DNA from: Rhodoferax fermentans
Lineage (GTDB): Bacteria > Pseudomonadota > Gammaproteobacteria > Burkholderiales > Burkholderiaceae_C
Length of the DNA stretch: 64,000 nucleotides
Direction: 5' to 3'
NCBI RefSeq assembly: GCF_002017865.1
Contig: NZ_MTJN01000002.1
Coordinates: 62,001 to 126,000 of the forward strand
Shown piece after piece: positions 52,841 to 61,751 of this stretch. The translations under genes were made by a program, and so were the position numbers. Numbering within the stretch: position 1 is the stretch's first letter; every line of letters starts with the position of its first letter. The notes under the pieces were generated by a model. The model searched no databases, was not told the DNA's origin, and saw only the letters and a program-made list of their open reading frames with translations.

Positions 52841-54310
52841 TTACACCGGGCTGTCGATGCGGATCCAGGTGGTCTTGAGTTCGGTGTATTTGTCAAACGC
52901 GTGGAGCGATTTGTCGCGCCCGACACCACTTTGTTTGAAACCACCAAATGGCACGGTGATGTCGTCCTCGTCGTACTGGTTGACATGTACCGTACCGGCC
53001 TTGAGTGCACGCGCCACACCATGGGCTTTGTTGATGTCGCGTGTCCACACCGCAGCCTGCAAGCCGTAGACACTGGCATTGGCTTGGCGAACTACCTCAG
53101 CCGCGTCGGTGAAAGACAGCACCGAGAGCACCGGGCCAAAAATCTCTTCGCGGCAAATGGTCATGCTCGGATTCACCCCGGCAAAAATCGTAGGTTGTAC
53201 ATAACAGCCACCGGTCTCGCTCAAAGCCTGTTCACCACCGTAGAGCAAGCTGGCGCCTTCTGATTTGCCACTTTCCACATAACGCAGCACGGTCTCCATC
53301 TGGGTTTTGTCCACGATGGCGCCCATGATGGTGTCGGGGTTCAGAGGGTTCGCCGGCAAATACTTGGGTGCCAGCGCCAAGGCCTTCTCCAGGAACTGGT
53401 CCTGGATGCTGGCTTCCACAAACAGGCGCGAGGGTGCGTTACAGCTCTCCCCCTGGTTGAAGAAGATGCTGCCTACCGCTGCTTCCACCGCCTTGTCCAA
53501 ATCCGGGCAATCGGCAAACACGATGTTGGGCGACTTGCCACCGAGTTCGGTCCAGGCGCGCTTGAGGTTGCTTTGCCCGGCCATCACATGGATCTGTTTG
53601 CCCACCCGGGTCGAGCCGGTGAAACCGATGCAGTCCACATCCATGTGCAATGCCAGCGGTGAACCCGCCTCGGGACCATAGCCTGGCACCACGTTGAACA
53701 CACCGGGGGGAATGCCGGCTTCGAGCGCGAGTTCGGCCAGACGCAGCGCGGTCAAAGGCGACTTCTCGCTAGGTTTGAGCACCACAGAGTTGCCTGCCGC
53801 CAACGCCGGGGCAATCTTCCAGGCGGCCATGATCATCGGGTAGTTCCAGGGCACTATCACCCCCACCACACCCATCGGTTCGCGCTGAATCAAGGCCAGC
53901 GCGCTGCTGGCGGTGGGCGCAATCTCGTCATACACCTTGTCGACCGCCTCGCCATACCAGCGGATGCAGTTGGCAGCGCTGTTGACGTCGACGGCACGGG
54001 CGTATTTGATGGGTTTGCCCATGTCCAGGGTTTCCATCAAGGCCAGTTCTTCGGCATGGGCCAGCAGTTGGTCGGCAAACTTGATCATCACGCGTTTGCG
54101 CGCGGCTGGCGCCAAGCCACACCAGCGTTTGTCCTCAAACGCCGCACGCGCAGCAGCCACCGCCACATCCACATCAGCCTGGCCACAACGTGCCACTGTC
54201 GTGAGGCGACGGCCATCCACGGGTGACAGGCAGTCAAAGGTCTGGCCATCCAGTGCTTCGACCCGTTTGCCATTGATCAGAGCGCGGCCATCATAAGAGC
54301 TGATTGACAT
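52841..54310 (-). CDS. puuC: Aldehyde dehydrogenase, PuuC-like
   Basis: 489 residues. NAD(P)-binding VIVPWNYPM and GFTGSTRVGKQIH, catalytic Glu in WTELGGKSPNIVF (about 260), catalytic Cys in FFNQGESCNAPSRLF (about 294) and EIFGPVLSVLSF (about 392). In the context of glutamylamine ligases and Pot transport it most likely oxidises gamma-glutamyl-gamma-aminobutyraldehyde. Confidence 0.87.
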   Translation of the reverse strand: MSISSYDGRALINGKRVEALDGQTFDCLSPVDGRRLTTVARCGQADVDVAVAAARAAFEDKRWCGLAPAARKRVMIKFADQLLAHAEELALMETLDMGKPIKYARAVDVNSAANCIRWYGEAVDKVYDEIAPTASSALALIQREPMGVVGVIVPWNYPMIMAAWKIAPALAAGNSVVLKPSEKSPLTALRLAELALEAGIPPGVFNVVPGYGPEAGSPLALHMDVDCIGFTGSTRVGKQIHVMAGQSNLKRAWTELGGKSPNIVFADCPDLDKAVEAAVGSIFFNQGESCNAPSRLFVEASIQDQFLEKALALAPKYLPANPLNPDTIMGAIVDKTQMETVLRYVESGKSEGASLLYGGEQALSETGGCYVQPTIFAGVNPSMTICREEIFGPVLSVLSFTDAAEVVRQANASVYGLQAAVWTRDINKAHGVARALKAGTVHVNQYDEDDITVPFGGFKQSGVGRDKSLHAFDKYTELKTTWIRIDSPV

Positions 54311-54325
54311 TTTGATACCTCAAAA

Positions 54326-54370
54326 TAAATAGCATTCAGCCCAATTTGGAAAAGGGCTAGAGGCGAAAAA
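54326..54370. repeat. Dispersed AGCCCTT repeat
   Basis: Degenerate copy: ATAGCATTCAGCCC, then AAAGGGCTAGAGGC. Lies between potI and puuC. Confidence 0.6.
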
Positions 54371-55231
54371 CTACTGACCCTGCAACGCCACCAGCTCCGC
54401 GCGCGTGGCCGCTGCAATTTCGCGTTCACGTTTGCGCGTCTGGCGCGCCACCCAGACACTGTAGGCGATCACCACCACGGTGACCGACACAATCAGCAAG
54501 GTGGCCGCCGCGTAAATGGTCGGGTTGATGCCGCGCCGGGCGTAGCCAAAAATCACCTGCGGCAAGGTGTTGACCCCCGGGCCGGACAAGAACTCCGAAA
54601 TCACCACATCGTCAAACGACAAGGTAAAGGCCAGCAGGAAGGCCGCCAAAATGGCCTGCAAGATGTTGGGCATGGTGACCAGAAAGAAGACCTGGAACGG
54701 CCTGGCGCCCAGGTCCATGGCAGCCTCTTCAATCGAGCGGTTCATCTCGAGCAGGCGCGACTGGATCACCACCATGCCATAGGCCATGCCCAGCAGCGTG
54801 TGGCCCAGCACAATCGTCAACATGCCGCGCTGCGGCCAGCCAAAAGCGTTCTGGATGCCCACCATCAGCAGCAGCAGGGACAGGCCAATCACCACCTCGG
54901 GCATCACCAGCGGCGCATTCACCATGCCGGAAAACAGGGTACGGCCCGGGAAACGGCGGTAACGCACCAACACAAAAGCGGCAAAGGTGGCCATCACCGC
55001 AGACGCCAGACCGGCGGCTGTGGCCACCTGCACCGACAGCCAGAAACCTTCCACAATCTTGGTGTCTTCGGTCAGCGCCTGGTACCAGCGCAGCGAGAAG
55101 CCGGTGAAATTCGCGTCCTGGCGGGTGCTGTTGAACGAAAAAATCACCATGAACATCAAGGGCAGGTACAAAAACAGGAAGACCAGCGCCATCCAAAACT
55201 TGCCGATGTACTTTGCAAGAAACTGATTCAT
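54371..55231 (-). CDS. potI: Polyamine ABC transporter permease PotI-like
   Basis: 286 residues with six membrane segments. The EAA loop is EEAAMDLGARPFQVFFLVTMP, the contact for the ATPase. Pairs with the PotH-like permease to form the pore. The start is followed by MNQFLAKYIGKFWMALVFLF. Confidence 0.9.
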   Translation of the reverse strand: MNQFLAKYIGKFWMALVFLFLYLPLMFMVIFSFNSTRQDANFTGFSLRWYQALTEDTKIVEGFWLSVQVATAAGLASAVMATFAAFVLVRYRRFPGRTLFSGMVNAPLVMPEVVIGLSLLLLMVGIQNAFGWPQRGMLTIVLGHTLLGMAYGMVVIQSRLLEMNRSIEEAAMDLGARPFQVFFLVTMPNILQAILAAFLLAFTLSFDDVVISEFLSGPGVNTLPQVIFGYARRGINPTIYAAATLLIVSVTVVVIAYSVWVARQTRKREREIAAATRAELVALQGQ

Positions 55232-55299
55232 TTGGAAGCCCTCAAAATGGCCACGGCAAAGGCATCGGGTAAACCAACGACACGAGAAGAAAACATCGC

Positions 55300-55370
55300 G
55301 GAACCGGCTTCGCCGGGCCGCAGATGTTGTCCCCCTGGCGGGAAGGCGCGTAGCGGCTCAGGGGGGCTCA
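55300..55370. repeat. Comamonadaceae-type intergenic repeat
   Basis: Contains CCGGCTTCGCCGGG and the CCCCCTGGCGGGAAGGCGCG block followed by TAGCGGCTCAGGGGGGCTCAT. I recall this sequence from many intergenic regions of Comamonadaceae genomes. It fills the gap between potH and potI and can form a long GC-rich hairpin. Confidence 0.65.
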
Positions 55371-56270
55371 TTTCTCTTCTCCGGTGTAGTGGTAATAAAT
55401 CGCGAGCGGGATCACGATCAGGCCAATCATCACCACCGCCAACGCCGAAGCGCGGGGCCAGTTATTGCTGGTGAACATTTCGTCCCACACCACCCGGCCA
55501 ATCATGATGTTCTCCGGCCCGCCTAACAGCGACGGGATCACAAACTCGCCCACACACGGGATAAACACCAGCATGAACCCGGCAATGATGCCCGCCTTGG
55601 ACAGCGGCACGGTCACCAGCCAGAAGGCCTTGAACGGCGACGCACCCAGATCGTAGGCCGCTTCCAGCAGGCGGAAATCCATCTTGACCAGATTGGCATA
55701 CAGCGGCAACACCATGAACGGCAGGTAAACATAGGTCATGCCCACCAGCATCGAGACATTGGTGTAGAGCATCTGGATCGGTTCGGCCGTGAGCCCAAGC
55801 GCCATCAGCAGCTGGTTGAGCACCCCCTGGTCCGCCAGAATCCCCTTCCAGGCATACACACGCAGCAAAAACGAGGTCCAGAACGGCAGCATCACCATCA
55901 TCAGCAAGGCCGGGCGCACCTTGGCGTCTGACCTGGCGATGAAGTAGGAAAACGGGTAACCAATCACCAGACACAACACGGCGGTACACAAGGCGTACCA
56001 GATCGAGCGCAGATAAGCCTCGATATAAATCGTGTGGAACACCGCCCCACCATCGGCCGAGCGAAAAATCGACCAGTAGTTTTCGTACTTGAGATGCAGC
56101 AGACCGGTCTCATGGTCCCAGATGGGTTTGAACGGCGAGATGTCGTTGCCCATGTCCACAAAACTGATGTAGAGCAGGATCAGGAACGGCAGCATGAAAA
56201 ACACCACCAGCCAGACATAGGGCACGCTGATGACAAATCGGCGGCCGGGCATCGGAATCGATAAAGCCAT
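55368..56270 (-). CDS. potH: Polyamine ABC transporter permease PotH-like
   Basis: 300 residues, six membrane segments. The EAA loop is LEAAYDLGASPFKAFWLVTV. GGAGG lies 6 nt before the ATG. A long periplasmic stretch precedes TM2, as in PotH. Follows potG by 10 bp. Confidence 0.9.
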   Translation of the reverse strand: MALSIPMPGRRFVISVPYVWLVVFFMLPFLILLYISFVDMGNDISPFKPIWDHETGLLHLKYENYWSIFRSADGGAVFHTIYIEAYLRSIWYALCTAVLCLVIGYPFSYFIARSDAKVRPALLMMVMLPFWTSFLLRVYAWKGILADQGVLNQLLMALGLTAEPIQMLYTNVSMLVGMTYVYLPFMVLPLYANLVKMDFRLLEAAYDLGASPFKAFWLVTVPLSKAGIIAGFMLVFIPCVGEFVIPSLLGGPENIMIGRVVWDEMFTSNNWPRASALAVVMIGLIVIPLAIYYHYTGEEK

Positions 56271-56280
56271 GACGACCTCC

Positions 56281-57384
56281 TCAGTTACGCAGGATCAGGG
56301 CGTCGGTGTCATCCCACCAGAAAAACACATCGTCTTCCCAGGTGATGTCCAGCAGGTCCAGGTGGGAGCCATTGGGCTCGGTGATCTTGATCCGGTTGCC
56401 CTGGGGGGTGACCACAATGTAGGTGTTGTAGGCGCCAAAGTAGGCAATTTCCTTGACCCGCCCCCGAAACAGGTTGTGGCTCAGTCCCTGGGGCGCTTGT
56501 TTGCCAATGCTGACCTTCTCGGGCCGCACCGCCACCGCCACCGGCATGCCCACGGTGCCGCTGATGCTGTGACCCACGTGGATTTCACCAATCGGGGTCT
56601 CGGCCGCGCAGTGGTCAGTCTCATCGACACTGAGCTTGCCATCGAGCAGGTTCACGCTGCCGATGAAGTCCGCCACAAAACGGTTGCGCGGGTACTCGTA
56701 AATCTCTTGCGGCGAGCCGACCTGCAGCACCCGGCCCTTGCTCATGACCGCAATGCGGCCGGCCATGGTCATCGCCTCTTCCTGGTCGTGGGTCACCATG
56801 ACACAGGTCACACCCACTTTTTCGATGATGTTGACCAATTCAAACTGGGTCTGTTCGCGCAGTTTCTTGTCCAAGGCACCGAGTGGCTCGTCGAGCAGCA
56901 AGACCTTGGGTTTTTTGGCCAGACTGCGTGCCAGGGCCACCCGCTGCTGCTGCCCGCCCGAGAGCTGGTGCGGCTTGCGCTTGGCATAGGGTGTGAGCTG
57001 CACCAGGTCCAGCATTTCACCCACACGTTGTTTGATGTCTTCCTTGGCCAGGCCTTCACGTTTGAGGCCAAACGCGATGTTTTCCCAGATATCCAGATGC
57101 GGAAACAGCGCATACGACTGGAACATCATGTTGAACGGTCGCTCGTACGGCGCCAGCGATGCCACGTCCTTGCCACCGAGCAGAATCCGGCCCGAGGTCG
57201 GCTTCTCGAAACCCGCCAGCATGCGCAGCAGGGTGGACTTGCCACAGCCTGAACTGCCCAACAGGGCAAAAATCTCGCCCTGGGTGATGGACAGGTTGAC
57301 CTCGTCCACCGCCAGCGCCTCATCAAAACGCTTGACCAGATTTTCGGTCACCAGGTAATTGTCTTTGGACCCGCCAGTTGCCAT
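56281..57384 (-). CDS. potG: Polyamine ABC transporter ATPase PotG-like
   Basis: 367 residues. Walker A GSSGCGKST (about 43-51), signature LSGGQQQRVALARSL, Walker B VLLLDEPLGALD, His switch VTHDQEEA. A C-terminal TOBE domain is present (VAVRPEKVSIG). Drives uptake through PotHI. Confidence 0.94.
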   Translation of the reverse strand: MATGGSKDNYLVTENLVKRFDEALAVDEVNLSITQGEIFALLGSSGCGKSTLLRMLAGFEKPTSGRILLGGKDVASLAPYERPFNMMFQSYALFPHLDIWENIAFGLKREGLAKEDIKQRVGEMLDLVQLTPYAKRKPHQLSGGQQQRVALARSLAKKPKVLLLDEPLGALDKKLREQTQFELVNIIEKVGVTCVMVTHDQEEAMTMAGRIAVMSKGRVLQVGSPQEIYEYPRNRFVADFIGSVNLLDGKLSVDETDHCAAETPIGEIHVGHSISGTVGMPVAVAVRPEKVSIGKQAPQGLSHNLFRGRVKEIAYFGAYNTYIVVTPQGNRIKITEPNGSHLDLLDITWEDDVFFWWDDTDALILRN

Positions 57385-57419
57385 GTTTGAACCTTTGTTA
57401 TGCCTGCCATGCGGCCATT

Positions 57420-57456
57420 AAAAAGGGCTGCCTATACCCAACAGTACAAACAGCCC
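57420..57456 (-). terminator. Hairpin with T-run between potF and potG
   Basis: Minus strand GGGCTG/CAGCCC stem (57456-57451, 57430-57425) with a 20-nt loop and five T. It would leave potF more highly expressed than the rest of the transporter. Confidence 0.65.
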
Positions 57457-57481
57457 CGTGAGACTCGCAAGAAACAGATGT

Positions 57482-58642
57482 TTATTTGCCTTTTTTGAAG
57501 CTGTTGTAGACCGTGGCCATGGCTTCGCGGGCTTCGTTGGTGAAGCTGCTGGGTGGCACCATCTTGGGCATGTAGTCAGCCGCCACAAAAATCGAGGCGT
57601 TGCCGGCGATCTCGGGCTTGATCTTGTCCTTGGCCGCCAAATTGCCGCTGTTGTAGGTCATCTCATTGGCCATGGCCGCGCCATTTTCAGGACGCAGGAA
57701 GAAGTTGATGAAGGCCATGGCGTTCTGGGGATGTTTGGCATCCTTGGTCACAGCCATGGTGTCGGCAAACATCAACGCGCCTGTGCTCGGCAACAAAGCC
57801 TCGATCTCGTCCTTGGAACCATTTTCCTTGGCACGTGCAGCGGCGATGTTGATGTCGCCACCCCAGCCGATCACGACGCAAGCCTTGCCACCGGAGATGT
57901 CGTCGATCATGGTCGAGCTGAACAGGCGCACATCCTTGCGCACCTTGGTCAACATCTCACCCGCAGCCTTGTAGTCAGCCGGGTCGTTGGAATACGGGTC
58001 TTTGCCAATGTAGTGCAAAGCCACCGGAATGATCTCGGTCGGAGAATCCAGGTAGGCAATGCCGCAGGACTTGAGTTTGCTGCTGTACTCGGGCTTGAAC
58101 ACCAGGTCCCAGGCGTTCTCAGGCATTGGGGTCTTGCCCAGGGCCTTGGCAACCTTGGTTTTGTTGATACCCACGGTGGTGAAGCTCCAGGCCCAGGGCA
58201 CCAGGTACTTGTTGTCGGGGTCAGCCTTGCCCAGCACAGACATCACCGCCGGGTCCAGATTGGCCAGGTTGGGAATCTTGGCCTTGTCCAGCGGCTGCAA
58301 CAAACCACCTTCAATTTGTGGCTTGGCAAACACCGAGCCTGGCACCACGATGTCGTAACCGGTGTTGCCGGCCACCAGTTTGGCGTGCAGGGCTTCGTTG
58401 GTCTCAAAAGTGTCGTAGTTGACCTTGATGCCGGTTTCTTTCTCAAAAGCCGCCAACATACCTTCAGGGATGTAGTCGGGCCAGTTGTAGACGTTGAGCA
58501 CCTTTTCCTCAGCGGGCTCTGGTGCCGGTGCACTGGCCACGGGCGCAGGCGCCGTCACGGGTGCCGGTGGCTCCTCTTTTTTGCCACAAGCGGCCAACAC
58601 CAGCGCCGACAGCGCGAAGGTCACCAGGTACTTTTTCATCAT
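57482..58642 (-). CDS. potF: Polyamine-binding lipoprotein PotF-like
   Basis: 386 residues from ATG 58642 (GGAG 8 nt upstream). Lipobox LAAC, an Ala/Pro-rich linker, then the binding-protein fold of the spermidine/putrescine family (LNVYNWPDYIPEGMLAAFEK). E. coli PotF is periplasmic; this version appears lipid-anchored. First gene of the transporter part. Confidence 0.9.
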   Translation of the reverse strand: MMKKYLVTFALSALVLAACGKKEEPPAPVTAPAPVASAPAPEPAEEKVLNVYNWPDYIPEGMLAAFEKETGIKVNYDTFETNEALHAKLVAGNTGYDIVVPGSVFAKPQIEGGLLQPLDKAKIPNLANLDPAVMSVLGKADPDNKYLVPWAWSFTTVGINKTKVAKALGKTPMPENAWDLVFKPEYSSKLKSCGIAYLDSPTEIIPVALHYIGKDPYSNDPADYKAAGEMLTKVRKDVRLFSSTMIDDISGGKACVVIGWGGDINIAAARAKENGSKDEIEALLPSTGALMFADTMAVTKDAKHPQNAMAFINFFLRPENGAAMANEMTYNSGNLAAKDKIKPEIAGNASIFVAADYMPKMVPPSSFTNEAREAMATVYNSFKKGK

Positions 58643-58733
58643 GAACAACACTCCAAAGAGAAGAAGGAAGTTAAGGGAAGCGTGAGTTTATAGCTAGCAA
58701 AAAGCACACCAACACCCAATGCACCAAAAACAC

Positions 58734-60143
58734 TCAAATTAATCCTTTTTGGTGCAAATCAGCTTGTGTCAGGTCCAGTGCCTGGTGAATCAGGCGCAGC
58801 AACTCGTCGATGTCGGCGTGGGTCATCGTCAAAGGCGGTGCGATGATCATGCGGTCACCCACGGCACGCATGATCAGCCCGTTGCGGAAACAGTGGCCAC
58901 GGCAGATCATGCCGACCGCGTCATCAGGGTTAAACCGCTGCTTGGTCTGTTTGTTTTTGACCAACACCAGGCCCGCCACAAACCCGCAGGTTTCGGCATC
59001 CCCCACCAGCGGGTGGTCTTTGAGCGCCAGGAATCGCTTGGCAAAGTAGTCCCCCATCTCACCACGCACCCGTTGCGGCAACTGCTCTGCCTCCATGATG
59101 TCGAGGTTGGCCAGCGCCACCGCGCAGGCCACCGGGTGGCCGCTGTAGGTGTAGCCGTGGTTGAACTCGCCGCCCTGCTCGATCAGCACCTTGGCCACAC
59201 GGTTGCCCACCATCACCCCACCGAGCGGGATGTAACCGCTGGTCACCGCCTTGGCAAAGGTCACCAGATCTGGCTTGTAACCAAAACGCTCGTAGGCAAA
59301 CCAATGGCCCAGCCGGCCAAAGGCGCAGATCACCTCGTCGCTGATGAGCAAAATGCCGTATTTGTCGACGATGCGCTGGATTTCGGGCCAATAGGTGGCG
59401 GGCGGGATGATCACCCCACCGGCGCCCTGGATCGGCTCGGCAATAAAAGCCGCCACCTTGTCGGGCCCCACTTCCAGAATCTTGTCTTCCAGCCAACCCG
59501 CAGCGCGGACACCGAACGCGTCGGCCGTCTCGCCCGGTTTGCCGTCTTCAAAAAAGTAAGGCTGGCCAATGTGGGTGATGTTCGGGATTGGCAGATCACC
59601 CTGCGCGTGCATGCCACTCATGCCACCGAGCGAGGCACCGGCCATGGTGCTGCCGTGGTAGGCGTTGTGGCGGCTGATGATGACCTTGCGCTGCGGCTGA
59701 CCCAGCAAATCCCAATAACGGCGCACCATGCGCACGTTCGAGTCATTGCTCTCAGAGCCGCTGCTTGAGAAAAACACATGCTCAAAACTGCGGTCGCCCA
59801 CCTTGGGCGCCAGCGCGGCGAGCCGGGTGGCGAGCTTGACCGCCGGCACATTGGTGGTCTGGAAAAAGCTGTTGTAGAACGGCAGGGTCATCATCTGCTC
59901 GTAAGCCGCCTCGGCCAGCGCCTTGCGGCCATACCCGGCGTTCACACACCACAGGCCACTCATCGCATCCAGCAGTTTTTCACCTTCGGAGTCCCAGATG
60001 TAAATGCCGTCGCTGCGGGTGATCACACGCGCACCACGGGTGGCCAGGTCACCATGGTCGGTGAACGGGTGAATGAAGTGGGCGCTGTCAAGCGCCTGGA
60101 TCTCGCGGGTGCTCAGCTGCTCAGCGGTGCTGTGTGTGTTCAT
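58734..60143 (-). CDS. spuC: Class III aminotransferase, putrescine-pyruvate type (SpuC-like)
   Basis: 469 residues. PLP fold type I: GSESNDSNVRMVRRYW, HGSTMAGASLGGMSGMHAQG, LLISDEVICAFGRLG (Asp binding PLP nitrogen), the PLP Lys in FAKAVTSGYIPLGG. The sequence resembles the omega-amine:pyruvate transaminases, of which SpuC acts on putrescine. Its place between PuuA and PotF supports polyamine use. Confidence 0.86.
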   Translation of the reverse strand: MNTHSTAEQLSTREIQALDSAHFIHPFTDHGDLATRGARVITRSDGIYIWDSEGEKLLDAMSGLWCVNAGYGRKALAEAAYEQMMTLPFYNSFFQTTNVPAVKLATRLAALAPKVGDRSFEHVFFSSSGSESNDSNVRMVRRYWDLLGQPQRKVIISRHNAYHGSTMAGASLGGMSGMHAQGDLPIPNITHIGQPYFFEDGKPGETADAFGVRAAGWLEDKILEVGPDKVAAFIAEPIQGAGGVIIPPATYWPEIQRIVDKYGILLISDEVICAFGRLGHWFAYERFGYKPDLVTFAKAVTSGYIPLGGVMVGNRVAKVLIEQGGEFNHGYTYSGHPVACAVALANLDIMEAEQLPQRVRGEMGDYFAKRFLALKDHPLVGDAETCGFVAGLVLVKNKQTKQRFNPDDAVGMICRGHCFRNGLIMRAVGDRMIIAPPLTMTHADIDELLRLIHQALDLTQADLHQKGLI

Positions 60144-60171
60144 GGTTCACATCCTTATCAAAAAATGGGTT

Positions 60172-60203
60172 CTAGCCCTTTTACATCAAGGGCATACAGC
60201 TAT
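60172..60203. repeat. Dispersed AGCCCTT repeat
   Basis: Copy with AGCCCTT, AAGGGC and AGCTAT, touching the stop codon region of the puuA-like gene. Confidence 0.65.
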
Positions 60204-61567
60204 ACATGCAATAGCAAATGTTCACGCTCCCAGGGTGAGATCACTTTCATGAATTCCTCAAACTCCAGTTCCTTGATCTCGGAGTAGACGGTGATGAACT
60301 CCTTGCCCAGCACGTCGTGCAACTCGGACTCGCGGCGCAACCACTCCAGCGCGTCGCCCAGGCTGCGCGGCAAGGCATAGGGTGACAAATAGGCGTCCCC
60401 TCTCATCTCGGCCTTGGGTTTGATCTTGTTCTTGAGGCCCAGGTAACCGCAGGCCAGGGTCATCGCCAGCGCCACATAGGGGTTGGCGTCGGCACCAATC
60501 ACCCGGTTTTCAACACGGCGCGCGGCGGGCGACGAGATCGGGGAGCGGATGCCCACGGTGCGGTTGTCATAGCCCCACTCGATGTTGATCGGTGCGGCGG
60601 TGTTGCGTGACAGGCGGCGGTAGCTGTTGACATAGGGAGCCACCAACACCATCGCCGCCGGGATGTAGCGCTGCAAACCGCCGATGTAGTGCATGAACGC
60701 CTCCGACGGTGTGCCGTCGGGGTTGCTGAAGATGTTTTTGCCACTCTCCTTGTTCAAAATGCTCTGGTGCACATGCATCGCGCTGCCGGGTTCACCAGCG
60801 ATGGGTTTGGCCATGAAGGTGGCGTACATGTCGTGGCGCAGGGCCGATTCACGCACCGTGCGTTTGAACAAAAACACCTCGTCGGCCAGGCCCAGGGGTT
60901 CGGCGTGGAAGAAGTTGATCTCCATCTGGCCCGCGCCAATTTCGTGGATCAAGGTGTCCACGTTGAGCTCCATCTTGTCGGAGTAGTCGTAGATTTCTTC
61001 AAACAGCGGGTCGAACTCGTTGACCGCGTCGATGCTGTAGGCCTGGCGCGAGGTCTCGGCGCGGCCACTGCGGCCAATTGGCGGGCGCAGCAAGGTGTTG
61101 GGGTCGGTGTTGCGCGCGGTCAGGTAGAACTCGAGTTCGGGCGCCACGATCGGCTGCAGGCCTTCTGCGGCAAACAGATCACACACCCGGCGCAACACAC
61201 TGCGTGGCGCAAACGGCACCAGGTTGCCCTGGTTGTCAAAACAGTCATGGATCACCTGCGCGGTGGGGTCGGTGGACCAGGGCACGATGCGCACGGTGCT
61301 CGGGTCGGGGCGCAGCTGCATGTCACGGTCGGTGGGGTCGATCACGTCGTAATACGGACCACTCTCGGGGAACTCGCCGGTTACCCCCATCGCCACCACC
61401 GACTGCGGCAGGCGCATGCCACGGTCTTCGGTGAACTTGCCACGCGGCAGGATCTTGCCACGCGCCACACCGGTCAAGTCGGGCACCAGGCATTCCACCT
61501 CGGTGACCCGCCGCTCGTTGAGCCATTGCTCCAAATCATTGAAATTCATCGATTTTTTGTCAGTCAT
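60200..61567 (-). CDS. puuA: Gamma-glutamylpolyamine synthetase (PuuA/SpuI-like)
   Basis: 455 residues. Glutamine synthetase fold with APELEFYLTARNTDPNTLLR, GAGQMEINFFHAEPLGLADE, PGSAMHVHQSILNKESGKNI and NIEWGYDNRTVGIRSPISSP plus RRVENRVIGADANPYVALAM. The glutamine synthetase active-site residues for ATP and Glu are kept; the short glutamylpolyamine branch is consistent with the SpuC/Pot context. First gene of the minus-strand series. Confidence 0.88.
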   Translation of the reverse strand: MTDKKSMNFNDLEQWLNERRVTEVECLVPDLTGVARGKILPRGKFTEDRGMRLPQSVVAMGVTGEFPESGPYYDVIDPTDRDMQLRPDPSTVRIVPWSTDPTAQVIHDCFDNQGNLVPFAPRSVLRRVCDLFAAEGLQPIVAPELEFYLTARNTDPNTLLRPPIGRSGRAETSRQAYSIDAVNEFDPLFEEIYDYSDKMELNVDTLIHEIGAGQMEINFFHAEPLGLADEVFLFKRTVRESALRHDMYATFMAKPIAGEPGSAMHVHQSILNKESGKNIFSNPDGTPSEAFMHYIGGLQRYIPAAMVLVAPYVNSYRRLSRNTAAPINIEWGYDNRTVGIRSPISSPAARRVENRVIGADANPYVALAMTLACGYLGLKNKIKPKAEMRGDAYLSPYALPRSLGDALEWLRRESELHDVLGKEFITVYSEIKELEFEEFMKVISPWEREHLLLHV

Positions 61568-61652
61568 GGAACTCTCCTGAATCAGGCTGTACTCGGTTGA
61601 ACACAGTCTGCTGGCACATTGTGGGGGCTGAATTGGCTCAAAATCAGGGCCA

Positions 61653-61668
61653 TTTGATTCAAATCAAA
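61653..61668. promoter_or_regulatory. Palindrome in the puuA-mocR intergenic region
   Basis: TTTGATT-CA-AATCAAA, 7-bp arms, between the divergent puuA-like and MocR genes. Possible operator. Confidence 0.5.
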
Positions 61669-61751
61669 GGTGCCACTTGTTAAAGTGGGCATCACAGCCC
61701 CGAGCTCGACCCTGAACCCACTGTAACCGGGCTTTGACCCGCCAACGCGCC

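Noticed and set aside
56230..57252. Long plus-strand frame (340 codons) opposite potG
   Set aside because: Mirror of the ATPase coding sequence; no ribosome-binding site or protein-like composition.
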